Below, one piece after another: positions 36,672-50,300 of a DNA stretch of 64,000 nt. The stretch comes from Paraphysoderma sedebokerense (taxonomy: Eukaryota > Blastocladiomycota > Physodermatomycetes > Physodermatales > Physodermataceae). Location: positions 248,001-312,000 of the forward strand of contig JAHLJZ010000008.1 in the NCBI GenBank assembly GCA_025602915.1, written 5' to 3'. The notes below the pieces were generated by a model. The model did not search any database, had not been told where the DNA came from, and was given only the letters and a program-made list of their open reading frames with translations. The position numbers were made by a program, and so were the translations under genes. Position 1 is the first letter of the stretch; each line of letters begins with the position of its first letter.

Positions 36672-37184
36672 ATGCCGCCGTACTCGTATACTATATTTTT
36701 GCTTGTTATCTCGACATCCGTATTGACAACCAGTCTGCTCACTAGCATTCCCACTGATCCAATACAAATTCAAATCTATTTGACTTCATGTCTAACATCG
36801 AATCAAACAGTTGATCGAGTATCATTCACTAGATGTTCTGGTTCGAAAGCGCAGTTATTTCGACTAGTCCCGCAAGGCGGCAAAATGGGAGGCTTCTGGA
36901 TCCGTCCACTGGAGAGGGCCGATCAGTGCCTGACGGCGGTATTACCAGCGACATCAAAGAACGGAACTATTGGAATAACTCCATGTAAAGCAGAAGAGAA
37001 AAATCAAATTTTCTTTGATTCCCGGAAAACTAGGATTCAAGTTACTCGAAATTTAGTGGTGAACGAGAAATGTTTATTGTATGAGCCGATTGATCCATTC
37101 AGAAGAGGGAATACCGAGGTGGAATTCAAGGCCATAACCGGAAATTGTACAGAATTCCATGTCGCAGAAGTGACTTTTGTGTAA
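36672..37184 (+). CDS. Secreted beta-trefoil (ricin-B lectin-like) protein
   Basis: Single-exon protein of 170 residues with a clear signal peptide (YTIFLLVISTSVLTTSLL). The mature part has repeats of the beta-trefoil type: WIRPLERADQCLTAV, GTIGITPC and NQIFF recall the C-L-x-A, G-T-x-V-x-L-x-x-C and Q-x-F/W pattern of ricin-B lectins. There are paired cysteines and potential N-glycosylation sites. It would bind a glycan or another ligand outside the cell. It lies next to the three secreted ART-like genes on the opposite strand. Lectin activity is inferred. Confidence 0.55.
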   Translation: MPPYSYTIFLLVISTSVLTTSLLTSIPTDPIQIQIYLTSCLTSNQTVDRVSFTRCSGSKAQLFRLVPQGGKMGGFWIRPLERADQCLTAVLPATSKNGTIGITPCKAEEKNQIFFDSRKTRIQVTRNLVVNEKCLLYEPIDPFRRGNTEVEFKAITGNCTEFHVAEVTFV

Positions 37185-37360
37185 AAGTTAGATTTGTTCA
37201 AATGTAACTGTAATATATTTAAAAGTGGTTGAGAAGTTTTGGTCTTCGAGCCGGCGGGACTTCACGCCAAAACAAACCCATCACACAATCCTATCTTATG
37301 TTCATGATTCTACATCTTGGATTCACTTCTATGCACATGATACGGCCAACCCTGTAATCA

Positions 37361-40300
37361 ATGACACAACTTTCTCTTTTCAACGGAGTAGTATTCTTTA
37401 TTCATCCCGATCTTCCAAGCGTCCAAATTGCCTTGGTGGGTCTCATGTCTTGATCATTTGCTTCGACTGTTCGCATTATGTTCGCATTGATGATTAACCT
37501 TCATTCGCAAGCTTGCAAAACTGTTAACCGATAACGGCGCAGTTGAAGCCAAAGTGAGAGATGCATCTACGAAATCAGACGATTTTTTCCATGAAGAATA
37601 CGGGTTTTCATTGACATCGACGACTCATGTCATTACTACCCTCGATCTACTCATTTCCATTCCGCCGCCGTTTCGAATACTTAATCAATGTGAACATGAT
37701 GATTATACACAAGGATACTCTCAAGTTGAGGGTCATAACGGCCCGAAGATTGGGATGGGTGCCAAGATTGCTGAGGGAAACGAAAATTATGTGAAGTACC
37801 TACAACGGCAAGCAGGGACTTCACTCGACTCCAACGAGCAAAACCTCCTAGATGAATTGCGGCCAAATGATGTGACAATACATTCAATTGTGGATCCATA
37901 TGAAACGAGAGCAAGCGAGGGCGGAACTTGCGTCGTTTTGGTTCGTGTTGAACTGATCTTGATTCAAAATACCGTAAATTATACTGATTCAAATTTTTAC
38001 TGGCTGCCTGTAGCCTGAATGGGTCGAAACATCCGTTTTGCATAAGACCAGATACAAGTAGGGTCTGCATGTGTCTGGATTTTAAAACTAGAGCTGACAC
38101 TATACCCCTCCCCCGTTTACAGTGAAGATTTCTATTTAGTTGATCCAATGTTACCATTGGCAGGAACAATTATTGCATTCTCCAATGTCTGTATCAACAT
38201 ATTTATCTTTTTTTAATGCCATGTCAATTAATTCTTAACTTTACGTTAGCCGTCGGATAATGTCGATGAATACTTGAATATGTTCGCCGCAGTCACAGCG
38301 TGCGGCGGCCAGTACCGATGTACTCTAACCCGCGATGTAACTCACTTGGTATGCATTAACGCAATTCTAGATGAGGTTAGTAGCATTTCCATACATTTAG
38401 CTTCGTACTGTGGGTTTCTCACGCTCTCTGCAGCCTTGTAAGAGCAAACTGTCTCTGGATGAAGCATTCCGAAATCGGATTGATTTAGTCAATCATATGT
38501 GGTTCTTGGACTCCCTCAACACAAAATGCCGCCTACCAGAACATAGTTATATGATTAATATTGATTGGAGAACGGCCCGCATGATACCACCAAGCATGTA
38601 TTAACCATTTCATACCATGGAATTGAACAGGACTAACATGCCAGTCGGCACAATGTAGAAGAACATGCTCCGCAGGCATCTTACATTTCTCCCTTCAATA
38701 TTGAACGTATCCCTGATCCGCCGATCAAATTCTTGCAAGACAAAACTATATGGGTCTCGCCTGAATTCAATTTTTCAGATGATATAAGAGATAAATGTCG
38801 AGACTTGCTTCGAAAAGCTGGGGCGAGAGTGCTCGGATTTGGTCAAGATCTTGGCGAGGACGATTTTTCGAAAATTGACATATTTATATTCAAATACACA
38901 AAGTCGAACGAATGGGCGAAGGTTGGATTAACCCTCCAAGACTAGCCAGGTTGCGGTAGCTAACCGTTAGTAATGTGTTGATCTAGGCGGAAAGAGCGGG
39001 GAAGGTTGTAGGGTCGTTGCACTGGCTTTGTTACATATTTAGCGTCCACAAGATAACGAATCCGAAAGATAAAGTGCTATTTTATCCTACTCCACGCGGA
39101 GGGATCGAGCAAGTACTGACTGAAGCATGGGTAACTTACTAGATATTTAAACAATATTTAATGAATTGTCACTGACTTTTAAAGCATAGAAAATGACGGT
39201 CACCAATTATGACGGGTTTGAGAGAGAATATTTAAAAGCATGCCTTCCGGTTATTGGAGCTCATTATACAGGAGATATGACTGCCGCAAATACACATTTA
39301 ATATCGTCATGGTATGTCAATTGCCGCACTTAAGCAAATTAACCTTTCTAATAGTTTACGGCGTCACAGTGCACGGGGTGCGAAATTTCGAACTGCCCAA
39401 CGGTGGCCTATTATCCGAATAGTTAATCATCTCTGGATAGAAGAATGCATGCAGCAATGGAAAGTCTTAGATATTAATGATCCTCGCTATTCATACATGC
39501 CGAATTCAAGTAGCTTGCAGAATCTTGTCGGGACAGTTCCTGTTGATCCGAAAGTTATTAAACGACGTCTCGCCGCATTCAGAGAGAAAACCGTCGATGA
39601 ATCAAAGGCGCTGGAAATTGATCCAAAGTTCTTTGAAGGGTTTGACGAGAATTCCGGTAGACGGGCGGCAAGAGAAGGTGTAAGGAAAATACACTCTGCG
39701 TATAAAGAAATTGAGCGATTGCCTGAACGAGATAGAAAAATTGTGATCGAGAGTATGAAACACAACGATGAAGATGATGACGATTTCCTTCCGAATGAAC
39801 CCGCTGTCGAGGCGAATGAACTACAGTCCAATCATTCCCAGCATCCCGATGGAACAAAGAATATAAGCATTATCAAGGAAGATGTTACTATGGATGATAA
39901 GTCTGATCTGACGCCATTAGCAGATAGCCCACCGATAATAATGGGGAAACGGAAAGTACGGGAGCTCGACGCTGTCGACAATTCAGACCGGTGGAAGAGT
40001 TCCGTCCAATCCGCAACTAAATCTGATGATCAAGTACTAAGTACTAAACGATCCAAAACTCATAAGGAAATATTGTCTGATTACGCTACTACAGAAGGGC
40101 TTGGATCTGAAATCATCTCGGAGAAGAGTTCGAAAGATAAGAGTAAATTGTCAAAATCCGATTACCCATCGAAAATCCAACATTCGTCTCGCATCACAGA
40201 CTCCGCTGATGCACGCAAGACTACTGCTAACAAGACTCAAAACGAAAGTAAGAATGAATTCAGCCATCATTCAACCAAGGAAGCTGCTAGGCCTCCGTCA

Positions 40301-41717
40301 TCGAGCGTATCTTTCAATGCTTCATCTAAGAAACGCACTGATGGATCTCGCCGATCATTCCAAAAGGATTCGGCCGAAGTGAACTCGTCTTCGAAGCAAA
40401 AGCGTACGCCCCAGGTAGATGAATTGATAGCACTTTGTCAGCCATCGACAGATGAGCCTTCGAAGACCCCGTCATTGATTCCAGCAGAAACCTCGGTAGT
40501 TAGTTCTCTTCACACACCACTTCAATATAAACATACGACTTCGACAGCTGAAGCTATAGACCTAGTTTCAGAGAAACGGCCTGTGGTATCTCGGAAGTCG
40601 AAATTATTGGCTAAAGACACAGCAGCAACCGCACTTCAGACGGTAGAGTCTAAATCATTACACACTACCCCTCAGTTGGAATCATCGTGAGTAGAAATTT
40701 AATTTCTAAATCCCGTGTACCATAAACTTAACTCGAAGTACTAGGACTGGTACGCCAGCAAGTGCTAATTCCGCAACCGCATCAAGGAAATCATCGAACT
40801 TAAATCAGTCTGGTTCTCAGCGATCCTCCAAAAGAAGAAGCAATGCTTCAGTGAGGAAGATTGCATTCACTCGTTTTGAGCCAACCAAAGAAATTATTAA
40901 GGTTTGTGACAAAGATATAAATTGCTGCAACTCCTTGGCTCATGTAAAGATTCTTTGGTTTTTAACTGTCATTGTAGGGAGTGAGGGCTTTAAGTGGAAA
41001 AGTTGATAATTTTCCATTCAAGGATTGCACTCATTTGGTGACTGATAGGATCTGTCGAACAATTAAATTCTTGTACGCTATTTCCTCGTGCAAGCATATT
41101 GTCACCACGAATTGGCTCTATGACAGTATCGCAGCTGGAGAATGGCAAGGTTTGATCAGATTTTTTATACCAATATTGTAGTCTTGATTGAACGACTTTC
41201 TGACACAATTGTGTGTCGCCGTTAGACGAAGAAAAATACATTATTCAAGGCACAGACTTCGATCTGGCGGAATCTCTTCGTCGAGCATCACAGAAGAAAT
41301 TGTTGGCTGGTTATAAAGTATTCTTCACTCCGAAAGCTTTAACCTTTCTTTCTCGCGATGACTTGACACTACGTGATGTCGTGGAATGCTGTGGTGGAAA
41401 GGTAATTAATTTTCAAGTAACTGATTTGATAAGATATGTACGACGCATACTGATTAGACGTTCTTGCTTTCCTTGTATTGTACTTTTAGGTTGTTAAAAA
41501 GTTGATTTCTTCTCGTATCTCAGAAGATTTGCCAATCGACAGTTCACTCATTATTTCTCGCGGCGAAGATGAGCCATATTACACTCAACATTTCTTAAAG
41601 AAGAAATTAAAATACAAAATATACAGCGTTGAAGTTTTGGTGTTGGCGGTGCTGTCACAGGATTTAAATTTAGATTTCGAAGGAGCTGTGTTGGCCGAGT
41701 ACGAGGATAACAATTAA
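37361..41717 (+). CDS. Six-BRCT DNA-damage scaffold (Rtt107/Brc1-like)
   Basis: Nuclear scaffold protein; the fungal family reads phosphorylated H2A and recruits Smc5/6 and other factors at stalled forks. The start at 37361 yields SLFNGVVFFIHPDL and, after an intron, KLLTDNGAVEAK and STTHVITT (BRCT1), then an unusual loop of about 80 residues and PEWVETS closing the domain. BRCT2: LAGTIIAFSN, TACGGQYRCTLTRDVTHLV, HMWFLDSL. BRCT3: KTIWVSPEFNF with HWLCYIF. BRCT4: YLKACLPVIGAHYTGD with NHLWIEECMQQW. A charged S/K-rich linker of about 300 residues follows, then BRCT5 (FKDCTHLVTD, TTNWLYDS) and BRCT6 (LLAGYKVFFTPKAL, VECCGGKVV). About ten exons. The junction near 38600-38680 could not be resolved. 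Confidence 0.8.
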
Positions 41718-41832
41718 CTACCTTATTATTGATTGACTATGTAGATGACATATTGTAAATGCTTGTAAACCATAACAACATATGAATAATGAATTTATTT
41801 TATTGCCATGCTTAAAATAATTTCATGCCTAC

Positions 41833-44800
41833 TCAGTTTTTCACAATTTTGACAAATTCTCTAATTAAGCCATCTTTCTTTGCACCATCTTCTTCTACAC
41901 CACTGCTAACATCCACCGCCAACAATCCAGATGCAGTATCTGTTAATGCAGTTCCCACATTTTGGGGATTCAATCCGCCAGCCAAAATAATATCTACGGT
42001 CTCTTGATTGTCTCCTTGCACGGTGGGTAACGTTTTCCAATCCAGAACTTGTCCGCTCCCACTTCCACTGTCCAGCAGTACAAAATGGTAAAACCCTTCT
42101 TGAACTTTTATGACATTATTGCCGGAGGACTTGGCAGACTCGATAACAGATGACTTGAATACTTTTATCACCGGTTTCGGCAACAACCGGGCTAATTCGA
42201 GGTTTTCTTCTCCGTGTAATTGAATGACGTCAAGATCAACTTCCTTCAGTACATTTAGTATTTCTGTAGCCGACTGATTCATGAATACCCCAACAGTCAA
42301 TGGCTTCTTATACTGCAATAGATTAAGCAAGTATTCTTGACTTTTTGAAAACCATTGATCTAAATCACTAGATCTTGATGGGAGGGTTAGGTTGTGACCG
42401 GGACGATGGAATTTGGATTTAATGGTAGACACGATGGTTTGAGCCGTTTCAATCGAAATCGTTCGTTTCATATTCGGAACAAAAATCATGCCAATTAAAT
42501 CTGCACCGGCTTCAGCTGCTGTGACGGCTGCTTGTACAGTCTTGATACCGCATATTTTAGCCAATGGTTTCTTCGGGATGGCAGACGGTTGATTATCATT
42601 CGACGAAGAAGAAGCAGAATCGAGACCCCATAACCCTTCAATAAATAACTTTTTATCTGACGATCGCATCAAAGCTTCACCAACCAACACAGCGCCAACA
42701 CCTTGCTTTACGTACTGCTCAACATCTTTACGACCCCATATACCACTTAACGCAGCAACGATCACTTCATTCGGTACCATTTCGGCTAACCTTGACGTTG
42801 TATTCATATCAACATCGAAAGTATGAAGATTACGATTGTTTACACCTATTACCTTCGCGCCAGCTTTTAACGCTCTCGTCATCTCATTCGTGTTGTTAAC
42901 TTCAACCAAAGGTTCCATACCCAACATCCGTGAGTACTTAATTAAATCCAGAAGTTGATCATCGGCAAGCATGGCAACAATAAGTAAAATCGTGTCAGCA
43001 CCGGCTAAACGCGATTCCAAGATTTGATATGAGTCGACAATAAAATCCTTGCGTAAAACAGCCGGACGATTGGGCAAAGAATCAATAGCCTGACGAACGG
43101 ATCGAAGATCGTCCAAAGTTCCTTTAAACCACTTCGGTTCAGTTAAAACCGAAATGACGGAAGCTCCAGCCTGAGCGTATAGAAGAGCCTGCTTTGGAGC
43201 GATAGCCTTTATATCAATCAAGCCCTTAGAAGGTGAAGCTCGTTTGATTTCGGCCATAACAGCGGGAGAATGTTTAGATTCTCGAAGACGGTCAGCGAAA
43301 GATATTAAAGAAGGCGAAAGGCCGAGAGATATAAGTGCTTCCAGATCTGCTTCAGATTTTCCTGGGGTACTTTTGGCGGTCTTGATGTCAATTAAACGCT
43401 GAGCGTGAATTTGTTGCAGAATCGTCGATTGCTGATTGGATTTCAGAATGTGATCGCGAGAATTAGAGTCCGTCAATGCGAGAACTTGAATTTCGTCTGG
43501 ACGGCCATTCGGAACCGTCGATGTTTTCGTCTCAGCGTTCAAAGAATCGACATTATCCGACCATAATCCTCCCCTCAGCTTCAGGAAGTTTCGCATCATC
43601 GTATGTCCGTGCTCTGACATTACACTTTCAGGATGGTATTGAACACCCTCAATAGTAAACTTTTTGTGTCGAACCCCCATTATTAATCCATTATCAGTCC
43701 AGCTCGTCATTTCCAAATCTTCTGGTAATGTCTTCGGGTCACCAGCGAGAGAATGATACCTCGTCACATTAAAGCGCTGAGGTATTCCTTTATACACGCC
43801 TTTTCCATCGTGATTAATCTCTGATGTTTTACCGTGGACGATTTCACCGGCGTAAGTCACAACTCCCCCAAATACTTCATACATTGATTGCTCCCCGAGA
43901 CATACCCCAAATATAGGGATTTTTCCGGCAAACTCTTTAATCACTTCAGGCGAAATACCTGCATCACAGGGTTTTCCTGGGCCTGGTGATACAACAATAT
44001 TTACGGGGTTAAGAGCTTTGATTTGGGCTAAAGTAATTTGATCATTACGAAAAACGAGGACGTTGGCTCCTTCAGACGACAAAAATTGATAAACGTTAAA
44101 CACAAACGAATCGTAATTATCGATCAAAATTGTCGGTTGGACTGATGAAGACGAAGGCAATTTGTAAATGTCATTTGCCGATAGAGCACCCGCGAGTTTG
44201 GAGGGTTGGATGAGCTCGGGCTGAAGTTTTGTTGATTTCGCAACGTCCGTTGAAGTCGACTGAATCAAAAGATCGGGTTGCAACGCTTGAAGGTTATAGA
44301 AATACTCTTCCGCGTTTTGTAATGCTGTTACGTTACTTTTGAGCTTATTGATGGTCTCGATGTACTCATCTTCTTCGACTGAATCGTATACTATCCCTCC
44401 TCCGGCTTGGAGATAAGCAATCCCATTTTTAAAAACCATCGTACGAATGGCAATACAAGTATCCAGCCCTCCGTTGTAGTCAAAGTATCCGACTGCTCCT
44501 GCGTAAACACCTCTTTTTTCTTTTTCCAGGTCAGCTATTAATTCCATGGCTCTAATCTTCGGTGAGCCGGAAACAGTACCAGCCGGGAATATCGATCGGA
44601 AAGCGGTAAATTGAGTTTGCTCTGGGCGTAGAATTCCTGACACAACGGAAACGATATGCATAACGTGGGAATATCTCTCGATATGCATGAGAGAATCTAC
44701 TTTGACAGTTTCGGGCTCACAAATACGATTGACGTCATTTCGTCCGAGATCCACCAACATGATATGCTCCGCTCTTTCCTTCTCATCGCTCAGTAACTCA

Positions 44801-45967
44801 GTCGCTAATGCGTCGTCCTCTTCCGGCGTGGCACCACGTTTTCGAGTACCAGCAATAGGATGTGTATAGACTTTACGGTTATCCACTTTAACTAACATCT
44901 CCGGCGATGCTCCGACAAGTTGGAAATCTTTCATATCAAGATAAAACATGTACGGAGACGGATTTGATGACCGAAGATGCCTGTATGCATTGAACGGATG
45001 GAGGGCTGTAGGACGAGCAAGTCGCTGCGAAGGAACTGCCTGAAAAATATCCCCTTCATGAATGTGATGTTTCAGCCGAGTGACAAAACTTTCATATCCT
45101 TCTTTACCAACATTGGACACAGCTTCTGCTCGTTTTCTTGGAATGGGTGGTTGATAAGGCAAAGGAATGTGATCTGTCTGCAATACTGATGTGACTTGTT
45201 CAATTACTTTAGTAACTCGATGATACTCTGACTGGAGATTGGCCGCCGGATCGGAAGCCGAAAGTTTAAGGTGACTAACGACTTTGATGACATGATGAAG
45301 ATGATCAAAAATAATAATGGTGTCGCAAAATAAAAACATGGATTCCGGGAGGCCAACCACATCCTTCAACGGCCTTGCGGTTCGGGGTTCGAAATATTTT
45401 ATGCAATCAAAAGTCACAAATCCAATAGCCCCACCTATACAAATAAGTTTTCTGTAAGAGACGTATTATTTATCATGAAGAATACAGGGTGGAAAATACC
45501 AGTAAAACTAGGTAGCCCTCTCACTTGAACACATTCAATGTGGCTTAATTCCTCCTCAACGGGAATTAGAGGGTCGCCTTTCACCAAATACTTCTCGCCT
45601 TCTCCAGTAACAAGTAATTTCTGTGGGTCAGCACCGATGAAAGAATACCTTCCAATCTTTTCTCCACCCTCCACAGACTCCAGAAGAAAGGAGTAAGTAG
45701 CGTTCTCTGCAACTTTTAGATACGCCGACACAGGGGTCAAAAGATCTGCCGGCAATGAACTGTAAACCGGAACATATAGTTGTTTATGTGTATCCGATGA
45801 TTTTGCAGATGATCTGTGTGATTGTAGCAAATTAGGGACGTCGTCAAGGGATGGAATGAATTGCCTGACCTAGTGCAGCAATAGTGTTCATTGAACAATA
45901 TCAGAGGTTAGTCTCAACAGGCAAGGAGCCACAAAATGAGACGGAGCATTTGAGTCATTACCGTCAT
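41833..45967 (-). CDS. Tetrafunctional tryptophan synthesis protein TrpE-TrpG-TrpC-TrpF
   Basis: One chain of about 1320 residues carrying anthranilate synthase component I, its glutamine amidotransferase, indole-3-glycerol-phosphate synthase and phosphoribosylanthranilate isomerase. TrpE (to about 520): [43 protein letters not shown]. TrpG (about 555-760): [20 protein letters not shown] with the nucleophilic cysteine, [13 protein letters not shown] with His/Glu. Trp[26 protein letters not shown]. TrpF (from about 1080): [40 protein letters not shown]. TrpE enters the large 1194-residue exon through an intron near 45436-45508. The start (ATG ACG, 45967, then a donor) is inferred. Only TrpD, TrpA and TrpB would be encoded elsewhere. 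Confidence 0.92.
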
Positions 45968-46387
45968 ATTAGTATTTGCGGTGGATAAAAGGTATACTCT
46001 TATTTGTCTCAATAAGTTATAAGATGGTTGCTTGAATTATCGGAACACAAATTTTTGTTTGGAGTCATCAATTTTACCTGCGCGACGGAGTCATCGTGAT
46101 CTGCCTAGAAGCGCAGGTATCGATTATCTGATGCACCGCACAATCCGGATGTTGCATACTCTTTCATCCCTGCAATATATTGATATTGAAAGTCAGAGGT
46201 AAAGACTGAACGAAGCGAATGTGAAATATTTCTTTTCGGTAGAGTCAGAATGTGATTATAATGTATTCAGGGAACCGAGGACCTGGCTAAATAGGCTCTC
46301 CACAGTCGCAGTCGTCTCCCAGAGTTGAAGTCGATGAATTCCTGGATAAGTAATAAATATAAAAGAAATTGGAGAGTGATCAAATCA
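45968..46387. other. Divergent spacer
   Basis: Head-to-head region between the Trp fusion and the next gene. Presumably holds both promoters. No motif stands out. Confidence 0.4.
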
Positions 46388-47228
46388 GAAATGCAATCCG
46401 CTCCTACCCCTCCTCCTCATTCATCGCACTCTCACTCTGTCCCTTATCTGCTCAGAAAATTTCCTCGGATTAAAGAGGTCTTGATCGCTAAAAGGAACCC
46501 ATTTGCTATCCTTTCAGATTCAAACATCGTTTCCGCAAGCACAAATGCAGCAGCAAATGAGCAAGAAACCGTAATTGAATCTGTTTGTCAACATACTCCA
46601 GGTATGGCACTCCTTCTCTTCCATTCTTTAATTTTGCGTGAACATCCACATGCAGATCATACAATCGATTTACATTTGTTCAATTTGTTGCGATTTCATG
46701 TCAGACCTCCAAACGTGTATTCCTCATCACAAATATCATCAAATTATCGAATTTCTTCAGCACTACTCCCTCGAGAACTCCCATGCCATCCGGCATCAAC
46801 TCATGGAACAATCCAAAAGAGTCATTTCATCGCGTTATGGAGCTGCCCTACGTCAACCACAAAATAATCTGTTTGGGTTTGAAAAGACCATACAAAAGTG
46901 GGCAAGCAGAGGAAATGCGAGCATAGTTGATCAGGTCGAAAGCAGGGAGGGAAGAGAAAGGGAAGTGATCCTTTCCGTAAATGAAAGCGGTCATCCTGAA
47001 GGCGCTCGGTCACATCAAGCTGGTAGTTCGGAGTTGAGAACGGGCGATAAAATTGCCGGATCATCTGATAATGAAGAGAAAGTCGATAGTTCCAGTACAG
47101 AATCCTCAGGTAAAACCAAGATTCCTATGCCGGAAGAGCTGCAGCATGTCTTTGAGGTTCTCAACCTTGTCATCATTTTACGCTTGGCATGCCCTCATCC
47201 TTATCTCCTTTGTTCGGGGCCATGCTAA
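46388..47228 (+). CDS. Unrecognised two-exon protein
   Basis: Exon 1 from the ATG at 46388 (MQSAPTPPPHSSH) or the in-frame ATG at 46325, to 46600. An intron with a GTATGG donor joins in phase at about 46705 to DLQTCIPHHKYHQII. The second exon has a helical stretch (EFLQHYSLENSHAIRHQL) and FGFEKTIQKWASRG, then a polar S/E-rich region and a short hydrophobic end. A continuous frame through the intron also exists, so an unspliced product is possible. I do not recognise a family and assign no function. Confidence 0.5.
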
Positions 47229-47344
47229 CGCATGCGATTCAAATTTGCGGTTTGTAAATAGAAATTCAACAATGTATATAAATGCAATCTTAACATATAT
47301 TTCATTGCTTGGACTTTACTCATATTAGTGATGAACTACTGCTT

Positions 47345-50300
47345 TTATATCTGTTCTTTCGTACCCGGGCTAAGCTCTTGCTTCCCTTCAATCCCCTTAT
47401 CATCGCTATTATATCCGTCCGAGGAAGCTTGTTGAGTCCACCACATTTCGCGATAAACGCCTTCTTCCTTGTTCAGTAGCTCTTCGTGAGTTCCCCTCTC
47501 CGCGATCCGGCCATCTTTCAGGACAATAATTTCGTCAGCATCTGCAATAGTTGAGAGTCTGCAAATTGTAAGATTAATATTCAGCGCTAATTTCGGAATC
47601 ACAAGGGTTCATGAGTTCTTACCGATGAGCAATAAAGAGTGATGTCGCCTTCGTGTCGTTTACAATATCATCGATGGAATTCAAAATTGCTGATTCGGTT
47701 TTTGAGTCTAACGCAGAAGTTGCTTCATCGAATACTAAAATCGATGGATTCTTCAAAATCGTTCGAGCCCTATGTGTAAAAAGGGTTAGCCGTTAGTGAA
47801 GCATTCAAGCATATCAGAGCAAATTCAATCGCAATTACAATGCAATACGCTGTTTTTCGCCACCTACGCAACAAAAAAAAAGGGAGTTAGAAAGTGATAA
47901 GTATGTGGCGAATAACGATGATAAACATACCACTCAACATCAACCCTCTTTCTCCAACCCTGCTCTCGTAACCCTTCGGAAACTTAGCTATACTCTCATG
48001 CACATGGGCCTTTTTAGCTGCATCCTCAATCATCTCGTCCGGAGCATTTGTATCACCGTAAGCGATATTGTATTTGATTGTTTCATTAAATAAAGCAGTG
48101 TCTTGAGGCACGACACCAATTAGTCTGCGAAGGGACTGTAGTGTTACTGAATTGATAGGTTGATTGTCAATGTAGATTTGGCCAGATTGTGGGTCAAAGA
48201 AACGGTAAAGCAGTTTCACGATAGTGGATTTTCTGGAGGAATAGCAAAAGGTTAAAGAACATGCAAAATTGCACGAAAAATTAACTCAAGAATTTACCCG
48301 CATCCGCTCGGTCCAACAAATGCAACCTTTTTGCCTGGTTGTACAGTAAAACTGACACCCTTTAGAATCTGTCGATCGTCCGTATAACCGAAGGCAACAT
48401 TGTCAAATCGAATTTCACCGCCTTTAAATAAAATGTCTTTCGCGTTGGGGGATTCCTAAATGACAGATAGATCCGTTGGAGCCACAAAGAACAGAAGGAT
48501 GCCATGAATATCGCAATTGACAAACCTTAATATTCGAACCAATTTTCTGCAGGTTAAACATAGTCTCCATATCAATCATACTTTGTTTCAATTCTCTATA
48601 AACCGTTCCCAAGAAATTAAGAGGGAAAGCCAATTGGAATACTAGTCCGTTAATCATTACCAAATCACCAACGGTCATGCTTCCTTCCAATACGCCTTGC
48701 GCGGCGAACCACATCATAATTGTTAAACTGGTACTGAAAATGATATTCTGTCCGGCATTTAATAGAGCAAGGGATGATTGAGTCTTGATAGCGGCTTTTT
48801 CGTACTTTATCAGAGCTTGGTCGTATCTTTCTGCCTCAAATTTTTCGTTGTTAAAGTATTTCACGCCTTCAAAGTTAATGAGGGCATCAATTGACTTTGT
48901 CGCGCCTTCATTGTCCGCGGCATTCATGTCTTTTCGGAATTTCGTTCTTTTAGTTAGTAGGTTAGCATATCATTCTTAAAAGCCAAGACAAACAATTTTT
49001 GGCACCTCCAAGAAGTTGTTGCGAATGTAAAACCACTATAAGCGGCAATTGTACTGGCAGTAACAAAGGCATAAGCACCTCCAAATTTCGTGGCCTGTAT
49101 AATAGTGGATTACACCAGCGTGAGTGCAAATTCGAGACACAACAAACGGACAGAATTATGTACCAAAATACCGCAAACAAGAGAAATCTCCAACGCCGTC
49201 GGCAAAACGTGGAATACTAGAGAACTCATTACGAAGCTTATCCCTCTGAATGGCAAGAATCATCATATAGAATTGTTAAGTTTCCCCTCAAATCCCAGCA
49301 ATATATAAGAGGGTACTGACTTGGTTCCGCGATCGATAGCCCTCGACATTCCACCCGTTTGTCGTTGTAAATGAAATCCTAAGTCAAGATTCAGGAGATG
49401 GTAAAAGATGTTTTTTGCCACCCTACGGATTGCAGTCTGCGATACTGTAGAGAAAATAGCATTTCGCATTTCTTGAAATACAGCAGCTCCAATTCTAGCG
49501 GCACCATCTAAATGAAGTTATGTCAGTGGAGGTAGAAATCATATGAGATTCCAATTAATACTTACATCCAAGCAAAACAGCTCCACAAACAGTCATGAGC
49601 GTACTCCCTTGAGGATGTTCAACTCCTAGTTTGTCCACAACTTCTTTAAATAAAAATGGAACTTGTACATTTAAAATCTTCGGTGAACGGTGTTAGTTGC
49701 ACTTCCGGTTTTGAGCTCAACGAATAATCTTCAAGATTACCTTCCCGGCAAATAGCAGCGACAATGCAAGTACAACCCTGACTTTTACACTTCTGTCATC
49801 TTTAGGCCAAATATATTGGGGAAGTTGCTTTAAGATCTCAAGATCACTTGAAGTGACTTTTGGCGGGGTTGAGGCACTAACGGGTGTCGGTGGCTGACTA
49901 GGAGTTGTCGATAATTTCTCGGTTGATTTGGTCGTTGGATTTGAAGATGTTGCGGATCTGGCAAGATGGGATGTAGTGAACCATCTCTTGTGTCGTTGCT
50001 AAAGTATATCGAGGTTATCGTAATCGAAATGGAAGTCGCAAGTGAGGAGGAGAGATTTCATCTAAGATTAGTTTTCTAAATCTTAATGATAAACTTGAAA
50101 GCAATTCAATGTACCGTTTGTATATTGTCGTTGGTAAACTCTTTGAGTGGGAATAATATTGATCTTGTCTTTGTAAATCCATGATTTGAGTGAAAATTGT
50201 TGGTCGGCGTCAATGTCTTTGATAGACTGATACCCCCCTGAATTTGTAAATTCCAGTCAGTAAGGTGAAATGAGCAGAATTGAGTATATCTAGTGTACTA

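Noticed and set aside
44687-45189. Plus-strand frames inside the Trp fusion
   Set aside because: Shadows of the long minus-strand exon, whose frame encodes conserved enzyme domains.
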